Below are positions 22,001 to 34,608 of a DNA stretch of 64,000 nt, piece by piece. Each line of letters begins with the position of its first letter. Within the stretch, counting starts at the first letter, position 1. Origin of the DNA: Amyloporia xantha (lineage: Eukaryota; Basidiomycota; Agaricomycetes; Polyporales; Adustoporiaceae); assembly GCA_036971615.1 (NCBI GenBank), contig JAYKKR010000008.1, forward strand, positions 62,001-126,000. Direction: 5' to 3'. The translations under genes were made by a program, and so were the position numbers. The notes under the pieces were generated by a model. That model saw nothing but the letters and a program-made list of their open reading frames with translations. It was not told the DNA's origin and did not search any database.

Positions 22001-25000
22001 AAGGTATGAGTAAGAATCAAGTCCTGAGTGTCCGTATTGACGCAGCGAAGGATGGGACAGCACTAGATATCGAAGCAGCAGCAGGTGTTGAGCAGCATTC
22101 CGGAGATTTGATATCCGCCAGATAGCCGCCGCAAGTCGAGGGCTATGTATTCTTTGCTTTGAAACGTGTTGCCCAATCGAACGATAAACAGGAGAACCGC
22201 CCAGTTTACAGCCTCAGCACAGAAGGCATTACGTCCATGATGGGCGAACGAACTTTGCGGCGAGCTACCAGGTACAAGGCTGCGACAGATATGCCGTTCT
22301 CCCACCGGAATACAAGCGCGACGCACGGAGATGAAGGGATGCAAGGACGTGCGCATTTCGTCATGGCGGAAGAAGTGGGAGGTTGCAAGAGTTTGGCGAG
22401 ACCACGGGTCTCGGCTGGCGACGCGGAAAGCTGTAGAATAGAGACCAATGCAGGCATATCGATGCAGGAGGAAAGCATACGTATAACGCGTGTTCGTTCT
22501 GCGAGAACCTTAGATCCTGCGGGCCGCTACGTCCCTGCGGTCTCGGACCTTGTACATGGCAGACAGCCCCGAGCGTGCTCTGGCGGAGCGCATGAGAGCC
22601 GCCGCCATAGAAGTGGTGCTGACCGTTGGAGAGACGCCAGGATCAAAGATAGAAGGCGGACAGTGACTTTCACGCTGACGCCTGGAAGTGCGAGGCACAT
22701 GATGTAGCCCGCCCGCAATTGGTACGGCTCGTGTAAGCCGACGGCATAATCAGACAGCTGAAGCGGGTTTGACATGGGAACATAGGACTGACCAACATCT
22801 GCCTGTTTGGAGCCGAATGGGGGTTAACTCCCAAGGGATGGAGCCGCGACGATAGCGAAAGCTGTGGGTAGCAGCAGCGCCCTGCAACGACGAATTCAGA
22901 TCGGCGCGGATCGGTGGATTGGCGCGCTGACGACGCAGGCATAAGACGCGTGTGGGCGTGGGGGGTAACCCTAGAACAACGACGGGGAAGAAGGACCGCG
23001 CAGAGTGATCTTGATTGACGAGCGGGGGCTGAAGAGGAGCCGTTTATGGGAAAGGACGAATAGGATGTGCCTCGTTGTATACGCGTTGTGATGAGCGGGG
23101 GATGGGCCATATGGACGTCCGGGATCGGGTGTGAACGATCGCGGTGCAAAGGAGGGGCGGGCGCTTTAGCGGAAGTAAAATGGCGCACACCCGAGTGCGA
23201 ACGCTCATGATGCCATATCGCATCGATTGGAGAGTCTGGACTGCGACTGTGGTTGCAATCCGAGGGTGATGTATGTGGACTACAAACACGCGCACGGCCA
23301 TAGCGGGCAGTCTGCGTGCTACAACGCGGTTATCGTGCGGACAGTGAGCGAATCGAGCCACACGACTATCGGGCAGGGGCACGAGGACCGGCGGGCCTGA
23401 GGCCGACGGTAGCAGTGGCGGTGGCGGTCTCGGGCGGCGGCCGGCAAGCGCCGAGTGGTACCTCACGACGCCGACAGGGACACCCGATGATCAGCGCCAC
23501 AGCGGAGTGGCGGCGGGAAGTTTCCATTCGAAGGCACGTGGGCGGGAGGTGTGGGAGATGGGCCGGCATGAATCGATTTGGCGGCCCAGCAGCGATCGGA
23601 CCACCTGACAGCCACCTCCGACAGCGAGCGCGCATCACGGAAATAGAAAGGGCTGGCCCGAGATACGCCAGCGGACCCCGGACACAGCTCGGGGATGATG
23701 TCGCTCATCCACAGATCCGGTCCAGCCGTGGCGAGGAGACTGCCGAACAACAGCCACCATCTGCGCTGTCAGACGTCTGCGGAGTCTATCAGCTTCGCAC
23801 CGCTGGGAGAATGACACGGATCCTCACCTCATCGACAGACTTGCCAAGTCATGTCAACGCATGGGCGGGACTCCGCTCGAGAGACACTTTCAGGCATCCC
23901 TTACGTACGTGTGAAAGGCCGAGATGTGTCCGTACATAATCGCTAAATGACACTGCGGTCAAGTCGTCGGGGACGATGGCAAGAGACAGAACACAAGGCA
24001 CAGCAAACTGGGATGCCCCGAAGCTCGCTGTTTCTGTGATACTTCCGAAGCTGTCGAGCAGTGCGACTTATAACGGCGTTGACGGTTGAGGAAGGAGCGT
24101 GAACTTTATGTGGGCCGGGCAGTGAGAAGGCGGCGCATGGGCTGCAAGAATAGATGAGAAGACGGGAAAACGTTGGAAAAGGACTCGTTTCGGAGCGGCT
24201 GGCATGACGATGCGAGGATGGAGGATACTTTGACTGGATGAGAGCCTGGCTGCGGACAGCACGAGACGGTGAAGAACGGCGAGGGCATGAGGTGAGCTAA
24301 GGTGGATGAACGTGGGAGTGTGCCGTAACGACCGAGGGCGATACGAGGAGGACGGAGGGGATGAGAGTCGGAAGGCGGCCGAGCGCTGGAGGGCGTGCGC
24401 TAGGAGGGCCGGATATAGCGAAGAGAGGCTGTTCCTGAAGCTCGGGGCCAGATGAGGCAAGAGCGAGGGGTCAGGGGGGCGATGGGAACCGGGGATGGAG
24501 GGCAGGTGACGTCGAAGAGGCCTGCGGATGGGGCACGACCGCGACCAAGGCTGGGACCGGGGCGGAGGAGGAGTCGGCACCGGGAAGGCTGATATGGGGG
24601 AGAGAAGTCGCACCGAATTTGCAGACAAGACCCGAGGCCGCATGGATCAGACGGGAAGGAGGATTCCATGGAAGAGACAGACCGGAGAATAAGGAAGGCG
24701 TTGCGTGGACTGACTTGACGCCTGAACGGCTGGTGTGCGCGCGCCTGCGTCGAGACGGCCAGTGCAGGCAGGGTGTCGTTCCTGAAGAACTCGGAGAACT
24801 TGGGATTCCGCGGGAGGAAAGGCGGTGCGTGGTCATCGTCGCCTAGGGACAAGCTGCGCTGGCTGGGGATGTTGACGACTGCAGATGGCTGAGAAGGAAT
24901 GGGTGAGTATATGCGCGAAAAGAGAGAGAGACAGAGTCACACGCGCGCGTGGGCGGTGGGCGGGCCGAGGGGGGGCGGGCGGGGTGGTCTGGGTCCTGGC

Positions 25001-25292
25001 CGCGGAGCCGAGAGTGGCAAGGGCGCCGGGATAGGCAGGCGGGAAAACAGGGGAAGCGGCCGGAAGAGGAAGAGGGGGAGCCGGAGGAAGCGTTGCTGGC
25101 GTGTGGCTGCAGCCAATCGCCGCACGCGCCCGCCGAATGCGGAATGCCCAGCCACCCGCGAGCGTGCCGCACGCATATCATCGTCCCCTCCTCAAATATG
25201 CGCCAGTCCCCGCCCGCCCCTCTTTCCTTCCCCACCCCGACACCGCCCTCTCCCCCCTCCTCGTCGTGCTCAACAGCGCACACCGTCCTCCC
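22001..25292. other. GC-rich, strand-asymmetric region without a supported gene
   Basis: Long overlapping open frames occur on both strands because stops are rare in GC-rich sequence. The minus strand of 24068-24852 is pyrimidine-rich, and all three frames read as Ser/Pro/Leu low complexity. One frame starting at 24852 (MSLGDDDHAPPFLPRNP) could be a first exon, but no conserved domain follows. The last few hundred bases are likely the leader and promoter of the zinc-finger gene at 25293. Confidence 0.4.
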
Positions 25293-28169
25293 ATGTCTGC
25301 CTCCCCCCACCCCCCACCCCCCGCTGCACCCGCCCCTCTGGCGGCGCGTTCTCCCCCAGAGCCTCCCCCGCTCACTACCTCGGCCCCCTCGTTCCCCGCG
25401 AACGGCCCTCCGTCCCCCAACAAATCCCCTGTCCAGCTCGCGTCTCTCCTCTCAGACAGTCTTCGCGAGGCAGAGTCCCTCAAACACGAGCTTTCTAGAG
25501 TCAAGCGTCGAGCCGAAAAAGCAGAGAGACTCCTCTCCAGTCTCACCCAGCCATCGGTGTCCTCGCCACCGCAACGCGCCACAAACGACAACTCCCCCTC
25601 GGCAAACGGGTCCTCCACGAATACGAATGGCCAGTCGCAGCCCTTTCCAGAGGCGGCCGTCAAGGTCATCATGGAATGCGAGGCGCGTGTCGAACGTGCA
25701 GAGCTCGCGCGCGACGAGGCGGACGCTCGTCTGCGCATCATCCAAGAATCTTGGACCGAGCTCAACCACTATCTCAATACCATAGAGCTTCGCGCGCAAG
25801 ACGCGCGTATGAGCTTCTCTCGTCTCGTCGCCGATGGTGGTGGGCAGCTGGTCCTAGTCCCTATCCCTGCGTCGGGTCACCAGGCAGCTTCATTTCCTCC
25901 CCCGCCACAGTTGCCGCCACCGTCCTCCCTGAAGTCTCTGTCGGTTCGCACGTCTTCTATGTCATCTCACAGAGCTGGCATGCCAATGTCCTCTCACCCC
26001 TTCCCGTCGCTCCCACCTCCTCCCGTGCCGAACACTTCGAGTCGCGTGCGGCCGCGCTCCGGCAGTCTTGACACCACCGGCTACCCTGGTCTCCTCTCAG
26101 GCCCTGGCGGCCCTCCTCCCTCCAAGAGGATGCGCGGTGACCGTGAAGCAATAGACAGGTCTCGTGGTTTTAGCATATCGGTAGATCTTTTCGTTCTGTC
26201 CCTTTCGTACTGTCACTCATGCAGTATAGCCGTCGAACTCCCCACAGTACACCTATGCAAATGGCCATGCCGACCATTCGCCTTTGGTCACCCTGCACCA
26301 CTCTGGCACCAATAGTGTCCCAGCTCTCCACCCCTACTATACTCAGCCCTACCAGCAGTCCTCATTCCGCTCTCGGGCCCGTGATCGCGACGAGCCCGTT
26401 CAGATCCGCTACGTCGACGCCTCCGGGCGCTCGTCTCACCACCCATCGCACGGTGAGCGTCATTCGCGGCGCAGAGGGCGAACGGCGTCTCGTTCTCGCT
26501 CCCCCCACTCCCGCTCCCTCAGCCGCAGCAGCTCCAGGAGCTTGGACGAGATGATCTTGGAGGCAACGGCAGGCGACGATCCCGATCACCGCCTCGAAGG
26601 ACAGCCCATGCCACAACGCCCGCACGCCCAATCCCTCTCGCACCATCCCTCCCAGCACATGTCCATCCCGCGCATGCGCAATCGATCTCAGTCTCCTGAT
26701 CGTCGTGAGCGTGACTACAACCATCTCTCTGTCCCCCACTCCCATCCCCACTCGCACTCGCGCTCGCGTGGATCATCGTCAGTCAGCGGCCACCCATCTC
26801 ATCAGCAACTGCATCCATCCGCTTCGGCGTCCGGCCCGGGCGTTTCACCTCCTGGTAGCGCAGGTGTCTCCCCAATCCCCGGCCACAATATGGGAGGCCA
26901 TGGATCGAGCGCTCCGGGCCCGCTTGCTGCACCAGGGCAGGTGCAGACATATCAGACACATATCTTTGCACCCCCTGTGACCGGTGCGCCCGTGAAGAAG
27001 CCAAAGCCATCGGGCGGCGCCGGGGCCCTGACCGCCAACGGCAGTGTCCTCACACTCGGTAAGTGAAGACCTGATTGTTGTGCATCCGAGCAGCTGGCCA
27101 CGGCATGCTGACGACCGCGCGTTTCCTTTAGGTCCGACCGGCAGCGTCATTTCGGGCCCATCCGTGTTGGGAGGTGGTGGTTACCCGCCCACGAACGCGC
27201 AGGGCCAGCGCATCTGCAGGCAGTGCGGCCTGCCCGGCCGTTACAAAGAAGGCAAATGTGTCGAAAAATGGGGACCGGGTCCCGAGGGCCCAGGAACGGT
27301 GTGTGATCGGTAAGTCCGACGATATTCATCGACGCGGGAATCGCCGTAATTGATGAATGGCTCGCAGCTGTCGCAAGAAGATGAAGCGCGTAGAGCGCCG
27401 CGGGACACTCGATGGCCAGATGGCCAACAGCATGGGCCTCTCCCATCCCGGCCATCATCAACAGCCAGCCGCCATCCATCCATCATCCCATCACCAAAAT
27501 TCATTGAACAGTCGTCCCACTGGTTCTGACCGCTCCGTACATCGCACGGATACGATGCCTGTGCATCACTCTGCGTCACAATCAGCACGCGGGACGCTCA
27601 CCTCAAATAGCACGCATCTGATCTCGTCACCTTCGTATGCGCGCCACGACAGGGACCGTGAGGAGTCGCGGACGAGGCCAGGATCTCCGCACGGGCAGGT
27701 GTCAGTATCCCGCAATACGCAGCGCGCGCCGACGCCTCCGTACATTGCTACTCTTCCTGGGTCCTCCGTGAATGACGACGACGAGTACGAGTCTGAACGA
27801 GTGTCGCGACATAAAAGCTCTCGTGCGCCGACGCCGTTGACCCATGGCAAGATGTCGACGCTTAATCATCGCGCCAACGGGAGCAAATCGACAAGTCACT
27901 CGCCACTAATGAATGGTGCCACGAACGGCGTCGCGCCTTCTGCTGGCGGTTCACCGCGCGGCTCTGACATCTCGCGTACGAGCGGCGGTGACAAGCCTCG
28001 CTCAGATGTTGATATGGATGCTGACGCTGACGCTGATGCTGATGCAGACGCTGATGCTGAGGCAGAAGTGGACGCCGATGCCGACGCTGACGCCGAGCTC
28101 TTAGAGGCGGTTGACGCTGCCGAGGCCAATAACGCGGACGATGAGTGGCTGAAGAAAGAAGAAGTATAA
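25293..28169 (+). CDS. Putative regulator with coiled coils and divergent GATA-like zinc finger
   Basis: Four exons, 25293-26180, 26230-27058, 27132-27309 and 27368-28169, give 898 aa. After a Pro-rich N-terminus come two coiled-coil stretches (about residues 50-85 and 125-180) and long Pro/Ser/His/Arg-rich linkers. The zinc finger spans two exons: C601-x2-C604-x10-C615-x14-C630-x2-C633. The segment KWGPGPEGPGTVCDRCRKKM mirrors the W-x-x-GPDG-x-x-x-LC-x-x-C part of GATA fingers, but the loop is longer (25 residues) and holds an extra Cys. A basic KKMKRVERR follows. The tail has an Asp-Ala repeat and is acidic, ending DDEWLKKEEV. DNA binding in the nucleus is inferred from the finger. I do not recognise an orthologue. 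Intron 1 (GTAGAT, 48 nt) is the least certain join. Confidence 0.8.
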
Positions 28170-28988
28170 TAACATTTTTTTTCACTCCCGTTGTCGTTCC
28201 CCACATCATGTTGAACGGTTGAGAAGTAAATTTATGGCCGAAGGTCGGGCTTTTAGATTGTTTTGCTGTCGATGCTCTGTATTTTTCTTTCATTCTCGGA
28301 CTAGGGTGCAGACTGGAGTGAGCTTATGTACTTATAAATTCTCGTGTACGATATGGACACGTCCAGCTTGGAAAGTGCATGCGATGAGATGAATGTATGT
28401 CATGTCAATACACGGTACTTATGTCTTATTATGGAACGATTGGGTCAATCGACGATCGTGTTTGAGCTACGTATACATGCGACAGGTGGCCACAACATAT
28501 GCTTTACCTTCACAAGAACAGTTCAATCACGGTGTCTCCTTACGACTCTCGTATGCCCTTCAAAATTATCTTCCGCTCTTAGATGGTCAAACAGTACTTC
28601 AAATCCACGAGCGCCATCAGACGGGAAGGACCTGATCGAATTGCAGGCGTGTGTTCGGAAAGCGAAAGCAAGCTTGTCTAATTAACCGATTCAGGCGAGT
28701 TCTTTGGATGTATATGCATGACACAGCATTTCGAAATTCGAATGTCTGGTATCTGCTCGCGGACTTTCCATGATTTTTAATGCAATACTCTCCTGCAAAG
28801 TCAGCCTCGCTGTCTCGCAGACGTAGAGCAGCCCCGCCTCGAGACATGAATTTAGACCTGCAATGTGATCATTCCACCTATGTACTGTCGGCCCTGAAGC
28901 TTCGAAGTCCTACTACATATTGACCGCGCGCATACGGGTGCCAGTGTCTTTGGTAGCGCGTAGCGTGTCAGTACACACTCTCACTGTA
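28170..28988. other. 3' flank and intergenic, no gene seen
   Basis: This follows the stop codon of the zinc-finger gene. There is an AT-rich probable 3' UTR and then only short random open frames. Confidence 0.5.
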
Positions 28989-29099
28989 TTAGAGTGTATT
29001 TGCAGAGACCTAGGTCTCGCTTATCAGCCAATCAGATCACGAAAACGTAAGAAAATTTCCTTTTCGGCCGTGACCTAGGTCACTGCAAATACACTCTAT
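28989..29099. mobile_element. Small terminal-inverted-repeat element (MITE-like), 111 bp
   Basis: The ends are 27-nt inverted repeats matching at 25 of 27 positions: left 28989-29015, right 29073-29099, sharing AGAGTGTATTTGCAG and GACCTAGGT. The loop of about 57 bp has no coding capacity. A TA target duplication is possible but not clear. Confidence 0.65.
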
Positions 29100-29997
29100 T
29101 GCGGAGCCCTAGGTATGTTTCATCTTCCGGTCCTGCAACCCATCTTGCTATGAATTTGTGTATATATGGCACGGCGCAGCACAGCATTAACCGCCATTGG
29201 AATTCTTTGCACGCGATACGATTCTCACATGACACATTTGCATCGCAATACGGTATGTCTGTGTCTGCATATCCCTGCACACATTCGAATAGGACAACCT
29301 TTGTGCGCGTCGATCGCTTGTATGCAGTGAATGCACTGGGTATCTTCCGAGAATGCCGTTTGTGATCCGAACACGTCTGGTTGGGAGTCGTCAAATTCAT
29401 TATAGACATACTCGACGCTGCCTCATGTACGCCCTTGAGCCCATGTCTGTCTTGGACGACGGGACTCGGGCTCAAAACACATCGGGACCGAGTTCCCCAA
29501 CGGGGCATCCTCGGGGCATGCATGTCCGATAATTTTACACCTATAGGTCGCGTAAAGGGAGTCTGTGAAGCACCGCTTCACTACTTCTACACATGCTTGA
29601 CCCGTTTCCTCTCCTGTTACATTGTCTCCACTCTATCCACTAGGCACCTAGGATGATGCAGCTTTGAGATTGATTGCCTTCTCATTTCTTGCTCAAATGT
29701 TCTTTGCATCGTTCCCTCACTTCTGAATAAAACTGTATGCTATTCACACAGGTAAGGATCTATTCCTGCGGCACGGCTCCAGTCCTGGGCGAGATGCAAG
29801 ACTTTTCCAAGACTTCTCCACGTCACTGATCTCCGGCAGAAGTAGCTACCTCATGCTGGCGGAACGCCGTCGTATCTCACACCTCGTCCTTCCGCATCCT
29901 CCGCGACCCACTAGCCACTAAATGACCCCCGGGGACGAACACGTTGCCCATCCACAACCCCGCTCGCGGCATCCCCACTGCTACGATCGATCGCATA
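29100..29997. other. Intergenic, no gene seen
   Basis: Short open frames only, none with recognisable protein sequence. It contains the upstream region of the FAD monooxygenase. Confidence 0.5.
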
Positions 29998-31905
29998 ATG
30001 GCTGAATCTCCCCCCACCCCGAGGTCGAAATTTCGAATTGCCATATGGTGGGAACGCATGTATTGTCTGCGTTGCATACACTTAAAATGACATTTTCCAG
30101 TGGCGGTGGGATCGCAGGGCTGGCGCTGGCGGTAGTTCTGGCTCGGCATGAGCAGAAGGATGCACCGATGGAGGTCAATATTTATGAGGCGCGCCCGGAG
30201 ATCGTAACCTTTGGTGCCGGCATAACGGTTTGGCAACGAACCTGGCGTGTTATGCAACTTCTTGGGATAGACGGGGAGCTAGCAGAAGCCTCCGATAGGC
30301 CGCCCAACAAAGGTATAGGTGGGCAAAATCCAACACGCTCATAGTGACGGCACTGATCTGCGCACCTGCTTTGAACTTCGACAGGGCCCGGATTTGTGTA
30401 TAGACGAGCAGATAGAGAGACAGACACTTACAACTATTACACGGTAATGTTGCCATGTGAGTTGGTCTGGAGCACGCAGGTGATGAACGCATCATCTCAT
30501 CCGCATATTTCATCCGATATTAGATGGTTCGGCCACCATGCACCGTGCAGACATGATGCATGTCCTTCTTCGCAACATCCCGTCTAGATACACCATACAC
30601 ACTTCGAAGAAGCTCCTTGAATATGTGGAAGTATTTGACGAGACGTCCAACACAAGCTACATTGAACTTCGATTTACCGATGGTTCCACCGCGCAAACGG
30701 ACATTCTCATAGGAGCAGATGGTATCAAGTCGGCCACGCGCTCTTGCATGTATGAAATTGCACATCAAAAGGACTGCCCTTCAGACGTCGATCGGGATCA
30801 TTGCGATCGCTGTGCTGCTGCCACGCCAAAATGGACGGGGATGATTGCGTATCGATCCCTTATTCCCACGGAAAGGCTGAAGCAAGTAAATCCGGATCAT
30901 CAGGGATTTGGACGTACGCTTTGTGTGAGTAGTTTTCGATTTCTGATGTTCAAGTTCTATCCGTTCATTCATGGCACTGTCAGTATTCCGGAAAGTCTAA
31001 GGTACGCACCTCCCAGAGCACTATTGTCTAACTACACGTCGTCGACGCTCGCCTACGTTTGCATAGCATGTTGTATCTTATCCGGTATCGCACGGTAGTT
31101 TTATCAACTTTATTGGATTCACGACGAATCCAGATGCCGAAGGGAGCACCTATGAAGGAAAATGGGTCAAAGATGCTCCAACAGAAGAGCTCGTGCAGCT
31201 TTATACCGGATGGGAACGCGAAGTCCATGAGATGCTTGAGGTAGAGTCCGCGTTCTATCCCTCCGGTGGCATGTATGAATTTACTTGCGCCTACAGTGTG
31301 TAGATTCAACCTCCAGGTGGGCTATTCACATGATAGCGGCTTTACCCTTCTCTGTTTCGGGGCGTGTCGCGCTCTTGGGCGATGCAGTCAGTGATTTTCC
31401 ACTGTCAAATGAAAGCATGTATTCTGACGTGTTGGTATCACATTGCTTCAGGTCCATGCCATGGAGACCCATCTAGGTGCAGGCGCAGGGCAAGGAATTG
31501 AGGTGCGTGTCTTGGGCAACGTTCTCTCGCTAGTAGTTGAATTTGAGTGGGAACACCCATCGGCAGGACGCATACATCCTCGGACGCCTCCTAGCCCACC
31601 CGTTGACGACCCTCGCACGCACACCCGAAGTCCTGCGCATATACCAGAGCATCCGTCTTCCGTTTTCGCACACGATCCTCAAACGCGCCAGAGAGACCGG
31701 CCGCATGTGCGAGTTCAACCACCCCGCATATTACGATGGCAGTGAATCCCCGGACGTCCGAGCACGGCTGGCGGAGCTCGGACAGGCGCTCTACAAGCAG
31801 TGGCAGTGGCAATGGCGCGAGCGCTTCGATGATCAGTGGGAGGTGGCTCAATGGGCCATCGAGCAGTTTCTACATATGGACGAGGCGAAGTTGCAGGCGA
31901 GGTAG
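29998..31905 (+). CDS. FAD-dependent monooxygenase (salicylate hydroxylase-like)
   Basis: Nine exons give 468 aa: 29998-30047, 30101-30312, 30385-30456, 30524-30924, 30984-31001, 31067-31240, 31297-31386, 31452-31502 and 31567-31905. The FAD dinucleotide motif CGGGIAG is at residues 17-23, directly after a split Cys codon. The second motif DILIGADGIKSATR is at about 171-184. The third is GRVALLGDAVHAMETHLGAG, with GD at 338-339. A C-terminal DAYILGRLLAHPLTT follows. This is the class A flavoprotein hydroxylase fold, which uses NAD(P)H and O2 to hydroxylate aromatic substrates; the substrate here is unknown. Exon 5 is only 18 nt (YSGKSK). It looks intact and probably cytosolic. Confidence 0.93.
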
Positions 31906-32157
31906 CTCACCTTGTAGAGTCCCTCGAGCGAGTATAGATGCTACCATAGCTATGTTCATAGCTGTTTAGCCTCGTCTTGCTCCGTTTCGTGGCATGACAT
32001 CCGGTCTCGCGCATGTGTCTTCCGCACAGACGGGATACGGTGATCGAGTATGCAGTCGGCAATGTGTGAGAGCTTTTCGGAGCCTCTATCGGATGCAATG
32101 GCTATCACGAGCCAAATTCAGTCCTGCGACACAACTCGAAGCCTCATATCTACTTGA

Positions 32158-33473
32158 TTATATAGTCATAGTATCAACTTGCGCCGCCCTCATATGCTCA
32201 AACAAACCATGTTGCTCTCCCAATCCATACGTCAAGGTCATTCGTTGGAATACCGACGAACTATCATCGAGATCAAGCTCAAGCTAATGTCGTGAAAACG
32301 AAATGTCACAGAAAGTAGCGTCAAAACATGCACGTGACATACCAGGGAAATAATGTCATCGAGCAGGTGTGCCTGCCCGACCGACATCCCGAGAAGGCCC
32401 TGATATTCTACATTCACGATATGCACATGGAAGTGATCTAGAGCTCAATCAGCTTTCGACGCCTCGACAGCAAGCGCGAGACACTCACAGTATGAGGGCT
32501 GATAATGCACATACATTCTCAACGAGCCGGGGTCCAAACCCCATTTTTCCTTCACGACCCTCACCGCTTCTCTGCGTATGCTCCGCAACATCCCTACATG
32601 GCTTTTGTTCAAGTCTCGCATGCTGCGGATTTTAGGCGAGGTAGCGATTGCAACTAGGTAGAGCGACGAGACGGTCGTGAGATCCCATTTCATGTCCGGG
32701 AGCAGGACGTAGCCATGGTCAGGGGATGCATCTCGGTGAAGGACCTTGTCGACTTCGGACCGGCCCTCGAGGATATCCACGACCCTGTGATAAGTAAGTG
32801 AGCAAAGACCGTCGCCACGCCTGTCTCGCCAGATGCCTCACCATCGCGTACGCGCGCTTGGAAACGCTTCGATGTACGGCTTGACGATGCTCTCGTACAG
32901 CGCGGGAGTCTCGTGGACCATCAGCACTTTCTGCGTCGAGTACTGCGTACTTTGTAAGCACCGCGCGAAGGACTTCGGGATGTCGTAACAGACCCACTTT
33001 ACGGATGTGTACATCAGTCGCAGGGCATATGACGTTGATTTTGACGTCGGGCCTCTCCCGCGAAGGCTCTAGCCAGCCGAGCAGCCACGTATACTACACA
33101 AGTATGCGCCGCAGGTTAGCCGCCATGCGTGGGCACAAGCGGAGGACGGGTGCAAAAGCGCACGATGTCGTTGTTCTCGATGATTTGGCAGTCTCGCACG
33201 AAAGACGAGAGGAAGGATTCGGCTTGCTGTGAGGACAGGGCGGTCTTTTCGATGCGCACGATTGCAGTCGAGCGGGTGTCTGGCCCCGCGTCATCAGCGC
33301 CGGGGAAGGTGCCCAGAAGGGTGACGGCGTGGGTGATGGGATCTATTTGTGGTAGACGACTAGTACGTACGGTGCCCCATGGTGGATCATATGGCGTGCT
33401 CACCTTCGTGCAGAACACGGTCCAGCTTGAACGCTCTCAGGGAGGCTATGTTCTCCAGTCGAAACACGGCCAT
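32158..33473 (-). CDS. dcpS: Scavenger mRNA-decapping enzyme DcpS (HIT family)
   Basis: Seven exons give 320 aa: 33473-33404, 33342-33164, 33093-32998, 32942-32842, 32784-32489, 32437-32343 and 32283-32158. The HIT triad is H249-F-H251-V-H253 within SYYHFHVHIVNVEYQG, with H251 the expected nucleophile. It is preceded by LLPDMKWDLTTVSSLYLVAI and LGPGSL-like LDPGSLRMYVHYQPS. The N-terminal dimerisation half contains LLGTFPGADDAGP and YTWLLGWLEPS. DcpS hydrolyses the m7GpppN cap left after 3'-5' mRNA decay. The start MAVFRLENIASLRAFKLDRVL fits the family's N-terminus; an upstream exon cannot be excluded because the frame is open back to an AG at about 33505. All introns are GT-AG. Confidence 0.95.
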
Positions 33474-34608
33474 TGACGAAAGATCTTCCAAGGTCCACAG
33501 GCTTCCCTGCAACGAAGCCGGGGGTATATGTCAAGAGACCTCACGCGTGATCGGGCGAGATAAGGGTTCGGGTAAGCTGCCTCCAGAACGATACTGTATG
33601 TTCTCCTTGGACGAGGTTTACCAGAGTACGCGAGGGCCGACGCTGTACAGGCGGGTAGTTCGACTGTGGCGGCAGGGAGGAAGAGATCTGGTAGAGATCT
33701 GGGGTCAAGGCACGTGCAGGTGCATCGATCGGGGGGCTTGGCAGAAAGGCCGCATTGAGCGCTCCCAGCTTCGACTGAATCGAGTGTGTACTTGCAAGCT
33801 GACCTTGTTCTGACCGGTCTCGGGACCGACTGGGCGGGTTTCATGCGCTGCTCAGCACTGGCTTCGTGTTTCCTACAGCATAACGAGCGCCGTGTGAGGC
33901 CTTTTGTTCAATTGATTCAGCGCTGCTCCTAGACCGCGCCCGTCATGTGGCTCCGTAGGACCGTATCATTCTCCATCCCTGTACTAGGCTCGGAACGATG
34001 AGGAGTATCCCCACAGGTCCCCACCGTCTTATCTGGTTCTTGTAACGTATCACCATCTTTTCTCATGAGCAACCCAACGTTGACGCTAATGTACACATAC
34101 ATGCTGTGCCGTTGGCGCCTTCTGAAGTCCGAGTATCTGGCCTTCACGTCGGATGAGCGATATGATCGCCTATCCCGCCAATCGTAGAGTGAGGCTGCAG
34201 CGGTGGGCGCGTTTTGTGCAGCCTGTGCTAAAAACACGAGATCGTCTAGACTGCCAGCCCCATCTTCCCTGCACACTGTCAGAGATAACCCACGACAAGG
34301 ATCGGAGCGTCCCTCTTCCGGGCTTATATGACACTCGGAGGTTGCCTTTGACCGGCTTGCGGCTGTCAAATCCCCATCCCTAGTCTGATTCGAGAGGTGG
34401 TCCGTCCCTTGAGGCTGTCACCTGTCGCACCAACTTGTACCTTCCCTGCGCCGATAGCCCCGCGGCCATTCATCCGCGCTCGCCGAGTTTCAAGCCTTTG
34501 GCGCCTGCCCAGCCCCTCCCAATCAGATATATATAACCCTAAATCAGTCATTTATATCAACCCGACCCTCCTCCCGCCCTCCCAGCACCCGCCCGCCCCT
34601 TTACAAAC
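33474..34608. other. Divergent intergenic region with TATA box for the peroxygenase gene
   Basis: No coding frame is supported. A TATA-like atatatataac lies at about 34528-34538, about 75 bp before the peroxygenase ATG, followed by a pyrimidine-rich leader (ccctcctcccgccctcccag). Confidence 0.55.

Noticed and set aside
22159..22707. 182-codon plus-strand open frame
   Set aside because: It lies in GC-rich sequence with equally long frames on the other strand, no domain and random composition.
24068..24852. Long Ser/Pro-rich minus-strand frames
   Set aside because: All three frames of this strand look alike because it is pyrimidine-rich. No conserved segment; more likely leader or promoter sequence.
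25178..25765. 195-codon minus-strand frame
   Set aside because: Antisense of the first exon of the zinc-finger regulator, whose plus-strand reading has coherent splicing and domains.
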